DNA from: JAJTHC01 sp044348005
GTDB taxonomy: Bacteria; Cyanobacteriota; Vampirovibrionia; Vampirovibrionales; JAJTHC01
Assembly: GCA_044348005.1 (NCBI GenBank)
Contig: JBIKTR010000003.1
Coordinates: 1-64,000, forward strand
Reading direction: 5' to 3'
Length of the DNA: 64,000 nt
How positions within the stretch are numbered: position 1 is the stretch's first letter; every line of letters begins with the position of its first letter. The notes under the pieces were generated by a model. That model was given only the letters and a program-made list of their open reading frames with translations. It did no database searches and had not been told where the DNA came from. A program made the translations under genes and the position numbers. Below, piece after piece: positions 34,755 through 42,787 of this stretch.

Positions 34755-37391
34755 ATGCAAATGACTTTAAATGAAGACTCCACCCTGAACCCCTCTCATT
34801 CAACCGTTTTACCTCCTGCCAGTCCGCCGAGTTCAACGGCTTCTTCTGGAGATTATGGGGCGGATCAAATTCGGGTGCTAGAAGGCCTTGAAGCCGTGCG
34901 TTTACGCCCCGGTATGTATATTGGCAGCACCAGTCAGCGGGGCTTGCATCACTTGGTCTATGAAGTGGTGGACAATTCCGTGGATGAAGCCTTAGCCGGC
35001 TACTGTAGCGAAATTCACGTCACGGTGCATGACGACAGTTCTGTGACTGTTCAAGACAACGGCCGCGGCATCCCCGTTGCGCTGAAAGAAGACGGCGTTT
35101 CGGCCTTGGAAGTGGTGCATACGGTGCTTCACGCCGGCGGTAAGTTTGGCGACGGGGGCTATAAGGTTTCAGGCGGTTTGCATGGTGTGGGGGCTTCTGT
35201 GGTCAACGCCCTTTCTGAACGCATGATTGTAGAAGTCTGCCGAGACGGGCAAGTCCACAAGCAGACGTATGCGCGTGGGCAAGTCAAAACCCCTGTTGAA
35301 GTGGTGGGAAAAACCAGCACCACAGGCACCAAAACCACCTTTTGGGCAGACGGCGACATTTTTGAAACCACCGTCATTGACGGTGAAATTATCGGCACCC
35401 GCTTGCGTGAAATGGCTTTTCTAAACAAAGGGCTTAAAATTATTTATACGGATACGGCTCGTAATTTCAACGAAACCTTCTATTATGAAGGGGGCATCGG
35501 CAGTTATGTGAGCTACTTGAACGAAAATAAGAACGTCGTGTATGACGGTATTTTTTATTGTGACGATGAAAAAGACGGCGTTCGTGTCGAAGTCGCCTTG
35601 CAGTATACGGATTCTTACAGCGAAAACGTGTTGAGCTTTGCCAACAATATCAACACGCACCACGGGGGCACACACCTCACCGGCTTTAGAAATGCGTTGA
35701 CCCGCATCATCAATGATTACGGACGAAAAAACAACATCCTTAAAGAAAAAGATGCCAACCTCACGGGAGACGACATTCGTGAAGGCCTCACCGCGATTGT
35801 TTCGGTTAAAGTGCCCAACCCTGAATTTGAAGGGCAAACCAAAGAAAAGCTTGGCAATAGCGAAGTCTTGGGCATTACGCAATCCGTGGTGTCTGAACGG
35901 CTGCAAGATTGGTTAGAGCTGAACCCAAAAGCCGCCAAAGTGGTTATTTTAAAGGCAGTGCAGGCGTTACAGGCGCGGGAAGCCGCCCGTAAGGCTCGGG
36001 AATTGACGCGTCGGAAATCGGCGTTAGAAAATAGCACCCTACCCGGCAAACTCGCCGACTGTTCGAATCGGGAGCCAGAGCGTTGTGAACTGTACATTGT
36101 GGAAGGGGATTCTGCGGGGGGTTCCGCTAAGCAAGGCCGTAACCGTGAGTTTCAAGCCATTCTTCCCCTACGTGGAAAAATCTTGAACGTCGAACGCGCC
36201 AGACTAGACAAAATCTACAACAATAACGAAATTCAAAGCTTGATTCAAGCCTTGGGCATAAACATTTCACGCATTGAAGACGACTTTGAAATGGAACGGC
36301 TTCGTTACCACAAAATTATTATTATGACGGATGCCGACGTGGACGGGGCACACATTCGTACCTTGCTGTTGACCTTCTTCTTCCGCTATGCTCGCCCCTT
36401 GATTGACAAGGGATATATTTACATTGCTCAACCGCCGTTGTACAAAGTCACCGTTGGGCGGGAAGAAAGTTACCTGTATAATGACCGTAGCTTGGATCAA
36501 CTCGTCAATAAGCGTGGGGCCAATAGCCTTGTACTGTGGGATGTGAAGCGATCAGCATCTGTTGAAACGGACGCGTTAATTAAAACGCTTCAAATGGTCA
36601 GTCGTTATGTAGCGGCCCGTCATTCTTATGTCTTGGATGCCTTGCCCAGCGATATTTTATTGACGCTTGTGGCCGAAAAAGTGGATGCCAACATCTTCCA
36701 CGAAGCCGAAACGGTGAATGCGTTGGCTGAAAAGCTCACGGCGAATTTTCCGCAGTACCGTTTTGAAGTCACGGGCTTAGAAGAAGACGACCCTGAAGAA
36801 ACGCCTTTGGTGAATGCGTCTGAAATAGATTTGGCCGAAGGGACTGAAACGGATGAAGCCCCTGAAGTGGTGGAGCAGTTGGCGTTATTGCCCAAAGCGA
36901 TTGAAGCGTCGATTTTGGTGTACCGTCGTAAGCATGTGGACTTGCTGGAAGATGCCTTATTGACGGAACTCAATAGCATTATGCTCGACAGTCACGAATT
37001 TGATCGCTTGGTCAGTGACTTTGAAGCGTTGTCGACTTGGAATCCTGAATTGCCGAGTACCTTGAATCCTGAAGCCGCCAATGGCTTAAAGGTGCAGATT
37101 AACGACAAGGAAGAACGTCTGTTTTACAGCTTGCGTGATTTGAAGTTATTTATTGACGAGCGTGGCAAAAAAGGCATGGGCTTGCAACGCTTTAAAGGCT
37201 TGGGCGAGATGATGCCTCAACAGTTGTGGGACACCACGATGAACCCCGAAACACGGACGCTTTTACAGGTGGAAGTGGAAGAAGCCGTTGCGGCGGACAA
37301 GCTCTTTGATGTGTTGATGGGCGAGCGTGTGGAGCCTCGTCGTCACTTTATCGAATCCAACGCCCACAAGGTGTCTAACTTGGACGTTTAA
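34755..37391 (+). CDS. gyrB: DNA gyrase subunit B
   Basis: ATG 34755 follows AAAAAGGA by 6 bases. The 878-residue protein has the GHKL ATPase domain (VVDNSVDEALAG, GRGIPV), the transducer, the TOPRIM domain (EGDSAGGSAKQGRNR, MTDADVDGAHIRTLL) and the C-terminal KGLGEM/QLWDTTMNP region. Between the TOPRIM core and that region is an insertion of about 200 residues, rich in Glu and Leu, comparable in place to the insertion in proteobacterial GyrB but apparently divergent. GyrB supplies the ATPase for negative supercoiling. It is not linked to recF or dnaN here. Confidence 0.97.
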   Translation: MQMTLNEDSTLNPSHSTVLPPASPPSSTASSGDYGADQIRVLEGLEAVRLRPGMYIGSTSQRGLHHLVYEVVDNSVDEALAGYCSEIHVTVHDDSSVTVQDNGRGIPVALKEDGVSALEVVHTVLHAGGKFGDGGYKVSGGLHGVGASVVNALSERMIVEVCRDGQVHKQTYARGQVKTPVEVVGKTSTTGTKTTFWADGDIFETTVIDGEIIGTRLREMAFLNKGLKIIYTDTARNFNETFYYEGGIGSYVSYLNENKNVVYDGIFYCDDEKDGVRVEVALQYTDSYSENVLSFANNINTHHGGTHLTGFRNALTRIINDYGRKNNILKEKDANLTGDDIREGLTAIVSVKVPNPEFEGQTKEKLGNSEVLGITQSVVSERLQDWLELNPKAAKVVILKAVQALQAREAARKARELTRRKSALENSTLPGKLADCSNREPERCELYIVEGDSAGGSAKQGRNREFQAILPLRGKILNVERARLDKIYNNNEIQSLIQALGINISRIEDDFEMERLRYHKIIIMTDADVDGAHIRTLLLTFFFRYARPLIDKGYIYIAQPPLYKVTVGREESYLYNDRSLDQLVNKRGANSLVLWDVKRSASVETDALIKTLQMVSRYVAARHSYVLDALPSDILLTLVAEKVDANIFHEAETVNALAEKLTANFPQYRFEVTGLEEDDPEETPLVNASEIDLAEGTETDEAPEVVEQLALLPKAIEASILVYRRKHVDLLEDALLTELNSIMLDSHEFDRLVSDFEALSTWNPELPSTLNPEAANGLKVQINDKEERLFYSLRDLKLFIDERGKKGMGLQRFKGLGEMMPQQLWDTTMNPETRTLLQVEVEEAVAADKLFDVLMGERVEPRRHFIESNAHKVSNLDV

Positions 37392-37531
37392 TCTTTTTTG
37401 GATGAAATAATAAGCTATGATTGACTCCTCCAGTAGACATCCAAGCATTAAATCCGAGCGGGTGAGCGAAAGCGAATCCTCGAATGCGGACGTCGTTTGC
37501 CCTTCTGAAATCAGTAGAGTGGACAAAGCAA

Positions 37532-37590
37532 AACTTGCCGACAACGCACTAAATGCGAGGCTTCCGAGACATTTTGCGGACGGCAGGAAC
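37532..37590 (+). repeat. Dispersed repeat, about 60 bp, copy 2
   Basis: It contains AACTTGCCGACAACGCAC, AAATGCGAGGCTTCCG and CGGACGGCAGGAAC, nearly the reverse complement of 24940-25004. Confidence 0.8.
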
Positions 37591-37617
37591 GGAGCGAAAG
37601 CGAGAGGGGTGGGATTC

Positions 37618-37714
37618 TTAAGGGAGGGGGGCGACCAAGACCCTCCCTCCCTTAAGCCGCCTTTAGAGGTGTTGGAGACCTTTGGCGGAGCAAAGGTCTC
37701 TGACGACGACCAGC
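37618..37714 (+). repeat. Dispersed repeat, GGTCTC-arm type, copy 2
   Basis: A TTAAGGGAGGG/CCCTCCCTTAA hairpin is followed by GCCGCCTTTAGAGGTG, GGAGACCTTTGGCGGAGC, AAAGGTCTCTGACGACGACC and AGC. It matches 24781-24860 in inverted orientation. Confidence 0.85.
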
Positions 37715-37760
37715 AAAAAAAGAAAATTGAAAATCAAAAAAAACAACAAAAGAAAACACT

Positions 37761-38948
37761 ATGAAATCTTTTACCAAACGTCCGCATACACCGTTTCGCA
37801 TCTACTTTTCCGTGTCAAGCGAAGGGTATGGTCATTCCTCTCGCGCCATGGCACTCACCAAAACCTTTGAACCGCATGAATACATCATCGGCTCCTACGG
37901 CATTGCCTTAGAACGCATGAAGGGCTTGGGCTACCATTGCATCCCTATTCCCCAAGAACTCAAGCTGGTGGGGCATAACGGCGGGTTCGATGTGGGGGCA
38001 ACGATTCTCAACACGCAAAGTGCCGTCTTTAATTTTAATCAGCTGGTGCAAGAAGAAATGGACTTGATTCGCGATTATGGCGTCACGCTCGTGGTGGCGG
38101 ATGGTCGCATTGCCCCCGTGGTGGCCGCCTCTCGCATGGATGTACCGTGCTTGGTCTTGACGAATCAATCGGCGTTTTATCCCTTTTTCGCGAAAGACAC
38201 GCCACTGGTGAAACTGCTCGGCGTGAGCTTTGAATGGGTGATGAAGTTTTGGCTCTGTAGTGCGGAAGAGATCCTCATTCCTGATTTCCCCCCGCCTTAC
38301 ACGGTGTGCCTGCCCAACTTGAGCCTAAAGCCCAAGGTCAAAAAACGGACGCATTTTCTCGGTCCTTTGGTGACCTTTAATCCTGATGAAGTCGTTCCCC
38401 TTGAATTGCCTGAAGCGGAAGGCAAGGTCTTGATTGTCGTAACCCTTGGGGGGCATGAGTATCGGCGCCCGTTGTTTGACGCCGTTTTAGGCATGGCCTT
38501 TGAGTTTCAGCACTATCATTTTGCGGTATTAACCCCCTTTGTGCCCAATGACGGGCAAGCCATGCCTCAAAATGTGACGCTTCATTCTAACATCACGGAA
38601 TGTTCGTCGTTTTTCAAGGCGGCTCAAGCCGTCATTACCCAAGCGGGGCATAGTTCGGCGATGGAATTGATGACTTTGGGCAAGCCGTGCGTGGTCGTGC
38701 CGGATGCCAAGCAGATCGAGCAGGAACATAATGCCCAGCGTTTGGTGGATTTGGGCATGGGCTTGAAGCTAGAATACCCCGATTTAACCAGTGAATCCTT
38801 GGGTGAAACGTTGCGAGAATTACTTTTGCAAATGAATTGGTTTCAAAGCAATGCAGAAGGCTTTGCTCAATTTGCCAAGGAACTCAATGGGGCCCAATAT
38901 GGAGCCGACTTACTTCACAGTTATGCCCAGCGTTTACGGGCGTATTAG
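37761..38948 (+). CDS. Glycosyltransferase, MurG/UGT-like (GT-B fold)
   Basis: The 395-residue protein begins with FSVSSEGYGHSSRAMAL, the N-terminal sugar-acceptor loop of GT-B enzymes, and has a C-terminal donor-binding region AVITQAGHSSAMELMTLGKPCVVVP followed by EQEHNAQRLVDLGMG. This pattern is that of UDP-sugar glycosyltransferases related to MurG (family 28). The acceptor is unknown; glycolipid or cell-envelope glycan synthesis is likely. The ribosome binding site is weak. It sits after the repeats and before the NYN-ubiE pair. Confidence 0.8.
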   Translation: MKSFTKRPHTPFRIYFSVSSEGYGHSSRAMALTKTFEPHEYIIGSYGIALERMKGLGYHCIPIPQELKLVGHNGGFDVGATILNTQSAVFNFNQLVQEEMDLIRDYGVTLVVADGRIAPVVAASRMDVPCLVLTNQSAFYPFFAKDTPLVKLLGVSFEWVMKFWLCSAEEILIPDFPPPYTVCLPNLSLKPKVKKRTHFLGPLVTFNPDEVVPLELPEAEGKVLIVVTLGGHEYRRPLFDAVLGMAFEFQHYHFAVLTPFVPNDGQAMPQNVTLHSNITECSSFFKAAQAVITQAGHSSAMELMTLGKPCVVVPDAKQIEQEHNAQRLVDLGMGLKLEYPDLTSESLGETLRELLLQMNWFQSNAEGFAQFAKELNGAQYGADLLHSYAQRLRAY

Positions 38949-38963
38949 CTCTGGAGCGTAGGG

Positions 38964-38992
38964 TTGACTTTCAGAAGAGGGTTCGTTATAAT
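38964..38992 (+). promoter_or_regulatory. Strong sigma70-type promoter of the NYN-ubiE operon
   Basis: TTGACT (38964-38969), a 17-base spacer and a perfect TATAAT (38987-38992) make this the best promoter match in the window. A second TATAAT lies at 39026-39031. Confidence 0.8.
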
Positions 38993-39003
38993 GAATAAGT
39001 AAT

Positions 39004-39060
39004 CTCTAGGCGAGCGTACCCACACTATAATGGGCTACCAGTACCCTAGAGGTTTTTGTT
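39004..39060 (+). promoter_or_regulatory. Structured leader or attenuator before the NYN gene
   Basis: CTCTAGG (39004-39010) pairs with CCTAGAG (39045-39051); inside, GTAC pairs with GTAC or CCCA with TGGG. The stem is followed by TTTTTGTTTT and then by the ribosome binding site AAGGA at 39063-39067. It could be a terminator-like attenuator or a small riboregulator. It matches no riboswitch class that I recognise. Confidence 0.45.
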
Positions 39061-39074
39061 TTAAGGATTTTGAA

Positions 39075-39800
39075 ATGTTGCGTATTGCTATTTTGATTGA
39101 TGGGGCTTTTTTCTTAAAAAGATTTAAACATAAATACCCAAACTTAAATGCCAAAGACCCTAAAGTGGTTACTGATATACTTTATAAAACAGTAACACAA
39201 CATGTTCATGTGATGGGAAAGTCTTTAAAGCAGTCTACTTATTTATATCGTATTTTTTTTTATGATTGCCCTCCCTTAGAAAACAAGGGTCATTTTCCTA
39301 TCTCCGAAAAAGGTTTTGACTGGAAAAAAACCGAGAAATTTCAATTCAAAACAGAACTACTTCGTTTATTAAGTAAAAAAAGAAAAGTTGCCTTGCGTCT
39401 AGGTGATCTTTATTTAGACCATGACGAAAAATGGACAGTGAAAGACGGTCGTCTCAAAACCTTAATTAAGCACTGTAAAGGATCAGAACAAAATACTTTT
39501 ACGGATGAAGATTTTAAACCTAATGTGATTCAAAAAGGCGTAGATATACGAATAGGTTTAGATATTGCTTCTTTATCTTATAAAAAGCAGGTCGATACGA
39601 TTATCTTGATTTCAGGAGATTCGGATTTTGTCCCTGCCGCAAAATTAGCAAGACGCGAAGGGATTGATTTCATTTTAGACCCTATGGGGCAAGTGATTAG
39701 AGATGATTTAAGTGAACATGTCGATGGGATCCGTTCCGTCACCGTTAATTTAGAAGATTTTCAAACTGTATCGGACTCAATAACCAATGACACTCCCTAG
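39075..39800 (+). CDS. NYN-domain (PIN-like) putative ribonuclease
   Basis: The start is ATG 39075 with AAGGA 7 bases upstream; the longer frame lies inside the structured leader. The 241-residue product has IAILIDGAFF at 4-13 and DTIILISGDSDFVPAAKLARREG near residue 170-195, the acidic motifs of the NYN/LabA PIN-like fold. Such proteins are often metal-dependent RNases; the target is unknown. The gene is notably AT-richer than its neighbours. It overlaps the start of ubiE by 14 bases. Confidence 0.8.
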   Translation: MLRIAILIDGAFFLKRFKHKYPNLNAKDPKVVTDILYKTVTQHVHVMGKSLKQSTYLYRIFFYDCPPLENKGHFPISEKGFDWKKTEKFQFKTELLRLLSKKRKVALRLGDLYLDHDEKWTVKDGRLKTLIKHCKGSEQNTFTDEDFKPNVIQKGVDIRIGLDIASLSYKKQVDTIILISGDSDFVPAAKLARREGIDFILDPMGQVIRDDLSEHVDGIRSVTVNLEDFQTVSDSITNDTP

Positions 39801-40491
39801 CCTTGAAGAAAAACCGATTTTCGTTCAACAGTTGTTTAACCGCATTGCCAAGCGTTATGATGTGTTGAACAACATTATTTCCCTAGGCCTGCACTGGGGG
39901 TGGAAGCGCCATGCCATCGCAAGTCTTCATCTTCAACAGGGCCAACACGCCCTCGATGTCTGCACAGGTACAGGCGACCTGTTGGGCTTGATGTTGCCTT
40001 ATGTGGGCGAAGTAGGTCAAGTCACAGGACTCGATTTTAGCGAAGAAATGCTTTCGGTTGCCAAAAAGCGTTATCACGATACTTCCAACCTAACGCTTGT
40101 GCAAGGCGATGCCATGCACTTGCCTTTTGCCAGTGACACCTTCAACGCGAGCATTATTAGCTTTGGCTTGCGGAACGTGGCCGATATTCGCCAAACGATT
40201 GCGGAGATGATGCGATGCACCCAGGCAGGTGGATGCCTTATCAATTTAGATACCGCACCGTTGAGTCATTTCCCCGGTTTTGCGTGGTATTTTAAGCATG
40301 TGATGCCCCGTTTTGGCGAAATGCTTGCGGGCGATAAAGAAGCGTACCAGTACTTGCAAGCGTCTACAGAAGCGTTTGAATCGCCTGAAGGGTTAAAGGC
40401 CTTGTTTGAAGACTTGGGCTTGGTGGATGTCCGCATCGAGCGTTTGGGGCTGGGTTCTGTAGCGATGATTGTCGGCACAAAGGCACTTTAG
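39787..40491 (+). CDS. ubiE: Demethylmenaquinone/ubiquinone methyltransferase UbiE/MenG
   Basis: This S-adenosylmethionine-dependent C-methyltransferase catalyses a late step of quinone synthesis. The 234-residue protein shows the UbiE signatures FNRIAKRYDVLNNIISLGLHW at about 14-34, ALDVCTGTGDL, and FGLRNVADI, with PGFAWYFKHVMPRFG further on. It overlaps the NYN gene, so translation is probably coupled. The choice between menaquinone (MenG) and ubiquinone cannot be made here. Confidence 0.95.
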   Translation: MTLPSLEEKPIFVQQLFNRIAKRYDVLNNIISLGLHWGWKRHAIASLHLQQGQHALDVCTGTGDLLGLMLPYVGEVGQVTGLDFSEEMLSVAKKRYHDTSNLTLVQGDAMHLPFASDTFNASIISFGLRNVADIRQTIAEMMRCTQAGGCLINLDTAPLSHFPGFAWYFKHVMPRFGEMLAGDKEAYQYLQASTEAFESPEGLKALFEDLGLVDVRIERLGLGSVAMIVGTKAL

Positions 40492-40493
40492 TG

Positions 40494-40666
40494 TAGAAGG
40501 CTTTGCAAAGGGGCTTTACTCCCTCTCCCTTAGGGAGAGGGTTGGGGTGAGGGATTTGGGATGCCCCGTCAGAGCTGGTGTCCCTCCTCCTAACGTAGCC
40601 CGCCATCGGCGAGGCGTGCTCCCTAAGGGAGAGGGAGTAAAACCCACTTTTGCAGAGCTTTCTATA
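40494..40666 (+). repeat. Dispersed repeat, CCCTCTCCC type, composite copy
   Basis: Two CCCTCTCCCTTAGGGAGAGGG-type ends (40521-40546 and, partial and inverted, 40619-40640) flank GATGCCCCGTCAGAGCTGGTG and a CCTAACGTAGCCCGCC module. Both outer edges read TAGAAGGCTTTGCAAAAGG-like, so the element has terminal inverted repeats. Confidence 0.85.
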
Positions 40667-40699
40667 GTCTTTCGCAAGCCAGACGCCCGCACAAAATAC

Positions 40700-40981
40700 C
40701 TAGCCGTTTTCCACAGGCACAGGGATGCTTTGTAAAAGCGGTGAAGGGGGCTGTTGTTGTTGTTGCAAGCGAACCGTCATTAACGCCAAATTATTGAGCC
40801 CTTGCATCACCATGTCGGACATCAATAGCTCGCGGGCTTCTAAGGTATGACTGCCTTGATTAAAAACCCCAAAGCCCCCCTGATGTTGCAGTTGCCTTAA
40901 CTCTTCGGCATAACGCATGCCTAAAGAAGCATCAAAGTGTTTGTCTGTGGGTGGCACAGGTTTCTTTTTGGATGGATTCAT
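40700..40981 (-). CDS. Unknown small protein
   Basis: The 93-residue product starts basic (MNPSKKKPVPPTDKHF), has a central helix region (EARELLMSDMVMQGLNNLALM) and a Gln/Pro-rich end. AAGGCC lies about 8 bases before the ATG. It has no membrane segment and no family that I recognise. It stands between the repeat after ubiE and sufE. Confidence 0.6.
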   Translation of the reverse strand: MNPSKKKPVPPTDKHFDASLGMRYAEELRQLQHQGGFGVFNQGSHTLEARELLMSDMVMQGLNNLALMTVRLQQQQQPPSPLLQSIPVPVENG

Positions 40982-41223
40982 AAGAGAGGCCTTGTTGTTC
41001 TTGGGTTTCTATATTGTTTGAAAGATGAAACAGGCGATGAGGCTATTCTAGGAGCCTAGATTTTTTTGTGCGGGCGTGTACATAGACGACCATAACCAAG
41101 CAAAAAAAACGTAGCGACAACGAAGAGACCATAGACCGTTTTATCTTTCGGATACGATACCAACGGCGTAAGGGTTTGTTCCCTGCTTTAACAGCATAAA
41201 ACCCAAAAAGTCTTCGAATTGTG

Positions 41224-41658
41224 CTAGGGGCGTTGCGTCATTTTAAGCACGGTAGCGTAAAGCTTCATTTGCTTTAACATAGACGCCAAGCCATTGCGTC
41301 GCGTCATGGAAAGATGCTCAGCCATGCCGATGGCTTCCATGAAGGTGGGGTCTGTTTGAAGAATGGTTTCAGGGGTTTGAAGGTTGTAGAGCTTCATCAA
41401 CAAAGCAATCAACCCTTTGACGATTAAGGCGTCGCTCGCGACTTGAAAGCGAACCAAACCGTCAGATTGAAGGCCAGCGTGCATCCACACTTGGCTTTGG
41501 CAACCGCTCACGCGGTATTTGTCGATTTTGAGGGCTTCATCCATTTCAGGCAAGTCTTTACCCAGCTTCATAATGTACTGGTAGCGATCTTCCCAATCGC
41601 TAAAGGCTTCAAAGTCTTTCACGATTTGAGTTTGTATGGCGTGAATGTCTTCAGGCAT
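41224..41658 (-). CDS. sufE: Cysteine desulfuration protein SufE
   Basis: SufE takes sulfur from the desulfurase SufS and passes it to the Fe-S scaffold. The 144-residue protein has the family fold and the motif RVSGCQSQVW with the acceptor Cys at 53. GAGG precedes the ATG. SufS, SufB and SufC are not in this window. It follows the arginine dihydrolase-like gene by 13 bases. Confidence 0.93.
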   Translation of the reverse strand: MPEDIHAIQTQIVKDFEAFSDWEDRYQYIMKLGKDLPEMDEALKIDKYRVSGCQSQVWMHAGLQSDGLVRFQVASDALIVKGLIALLMKLYNLQTPETILQTDPTFMEAIGMAEHLSMTRRNGLASMLKQMKLYATVLKMTQRP

Positions 41659-41671
41659 CGCAACAGGCCTC

Positions 41672-42472
41672 TTAAACTTTAAGGGTTAAGCACTTGGCGG
41701 CTCCGCCTGCTTTCATGTATTCGCTTAAGTCGGTTTGAATGTGATCAAACCCTTTGGATTTCAACAATGCCGTAAAACGAGGCGTCGTCAAGTTGGTGAC
41801 GACTGTTTTGCCGATGTTGACGGCATTACACGTAAAATAAGACGCTTCTTCGGCGTTGGTGACAATTCGTTTTTCTTCAGGCACATTGCTTTCAATCACT
41901 TGATTGGCGTAAGCGTCAAAGGCTTCAGGGTGGTAAATCAAGTAACCGTCTGTCAAGGGGCAGAAGCAGGTATCCACATGATAAAAACTTTTGTTGACCA
42001 ATTCCATTGAAATCACGGGGATTTTCAACAATTCGGAAATATAGGTATGCGACGAAATATCGGTTCGAGGCACATAGCCCGCGTACAAAACGCCGTCTAA
42101 GTACAAGGCATCGCCCGCCCCTTCAAAGGCCATCTCTTCAGGCAGGGTCACTACATCATAGCCGTTGGCCTTAAACCATTCGGCGAAATAGGCTTCTTCC
42201 GCTTGACGCTGGGGGTACTTAAAGCGACTAATGATCGCTGTTTTGCCGTGCATCACCGCAGCGTTTGCGGTAAAAACCATGTCAGGCACGTCTTCACGCG
42301 GTTCTACCAAGCGAACATCCACGTGTAGATCGTCTTTTAAAATGTGGTACAACGCCTGCCATTGTTGCATGGCTTTTTCGTGGTTGGCTTGAATGCTCAT
42401 GTCCATCCACGGATTGATTTCGTATTTAATGCCGTAGTGTTCAGGCGAACACATTAAAATTGTTTCGCTCAT
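41672..42472 (-). CDS. Arginine dihydrolase (ArgZ/AgrE-like) or related amidinohydrolase
   Basis: The 266-residue protein belongs to the guanidino-group-modifying superfamily: PDMVFTANAAVM with Asn70, FEGAGDALYL with Glu117, FYHVDTCFCPL with His165 and GAAKCLTL with Cys261 as the nucleophile. These residues and the length fit the N-terminal arginine dihydrolase domain of cyanobacterial AgrE/ArgZ, which converts arginine to ornithine, CO2 and ammonia; dimethylargininase is the main alternative. The start overlaps the stop of the LOR-domain gene (TAATG), and the pair would form a split AgrE. The cyanobacterial C-terminal cyclodeaminase part is not seen nearby. Confidence 0.75.
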   Translation of the reverse strand: MSETILMCSPEHYGIKYEINPWMDMSIQANHEKAMQQWQALYHILKDDLHVDVRLVEPREDVPDMVFTANAAVMHGKTAIISRFKYPQRQAEEAYFAEWFKANGYDVVTLPEEMAFEGAGDALYLDGVLYAGYVPRTDISSHTYISELLKIPVISMELVNKSFYHVDTCFCPLTDGYLIYHPEAFDAYANQVIESNVPEEKRIVTNAEEASYFTCNAVNIGKTVVTNLTTPRFTALLKSKGFDHIQTDLSEYMKAGGAAKCLTLKV

Positions 42473-42699
42473 TAAACTTCTGTGGCTCCTTGCTTTTGGG
42501 CCAGTTCAAGGGCTTGAGCTATTTTGGATTCATCTTCTGATTCAATCACAAAAATCGCTTCAGAAAGATCCTGACGCTTGGGGCCAATTTTCACTTCCTT
42601 GGTGTAACAGTCGACTTCAAGGGCTTCAATTTGATCCAGCAATTTTGAAAGTACGAGAGAATCGAGGATGTGGCCTCTTAATTTGAGTTCAATAATCAT
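42472..42699 (-). CDS. Stand-alone LOR/SDH-type domain protein
   Basis: The 75-residue product (MIIELKLRGHILDSLVLS at the start, then VKIGPKRQDLSEAIFVI) resembles the LOR/SDH conserved region, which in cyanobacterial AgrE/ArgZ follows the dihydrolase domain, and also occurs in other ornithine or saccharopine enzymes. Here it is a separate gene just upstream of, and coupled to, the dihydrolase gene. AAGGA lies about 10 bases before the ATG. It may bind a regulatory ligand or partner; this is inference. Confidence 0.6.
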   Translation of the reverse strand: MIIELKLRGHILDSLVLSKLLDQIEALEVDCYTKEVKIGPKRQDLSEAIFVIESEDESKIAQALELAQKQGATEV

Positions 42700-42787
42700 G
42701 GGGGAGCGTCCTTTTTTGGGTTGTCAATAGTTTTGTGTGTGAGTCTATTATGAAGCATCAAGATATGAAAGCAACGGTCTAAGGGGG

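Larger units (their letters stand above)
37392..37760. other. Gap filled by dispersed repeats
   Basis: The 369 bases between gyrB and the glycosyltransferase consist largely of repeat modules (37532-37714). The open frames crossing it are made of repeat sequence and have no convincing start. Confidence 0.7.

Noticed and set aside
37417..37764. Open frame of 115 codons after gyrB
   Set aside because: It consists of dispersed repeat modules, has no good ribosome binding site and uses unusual codons.
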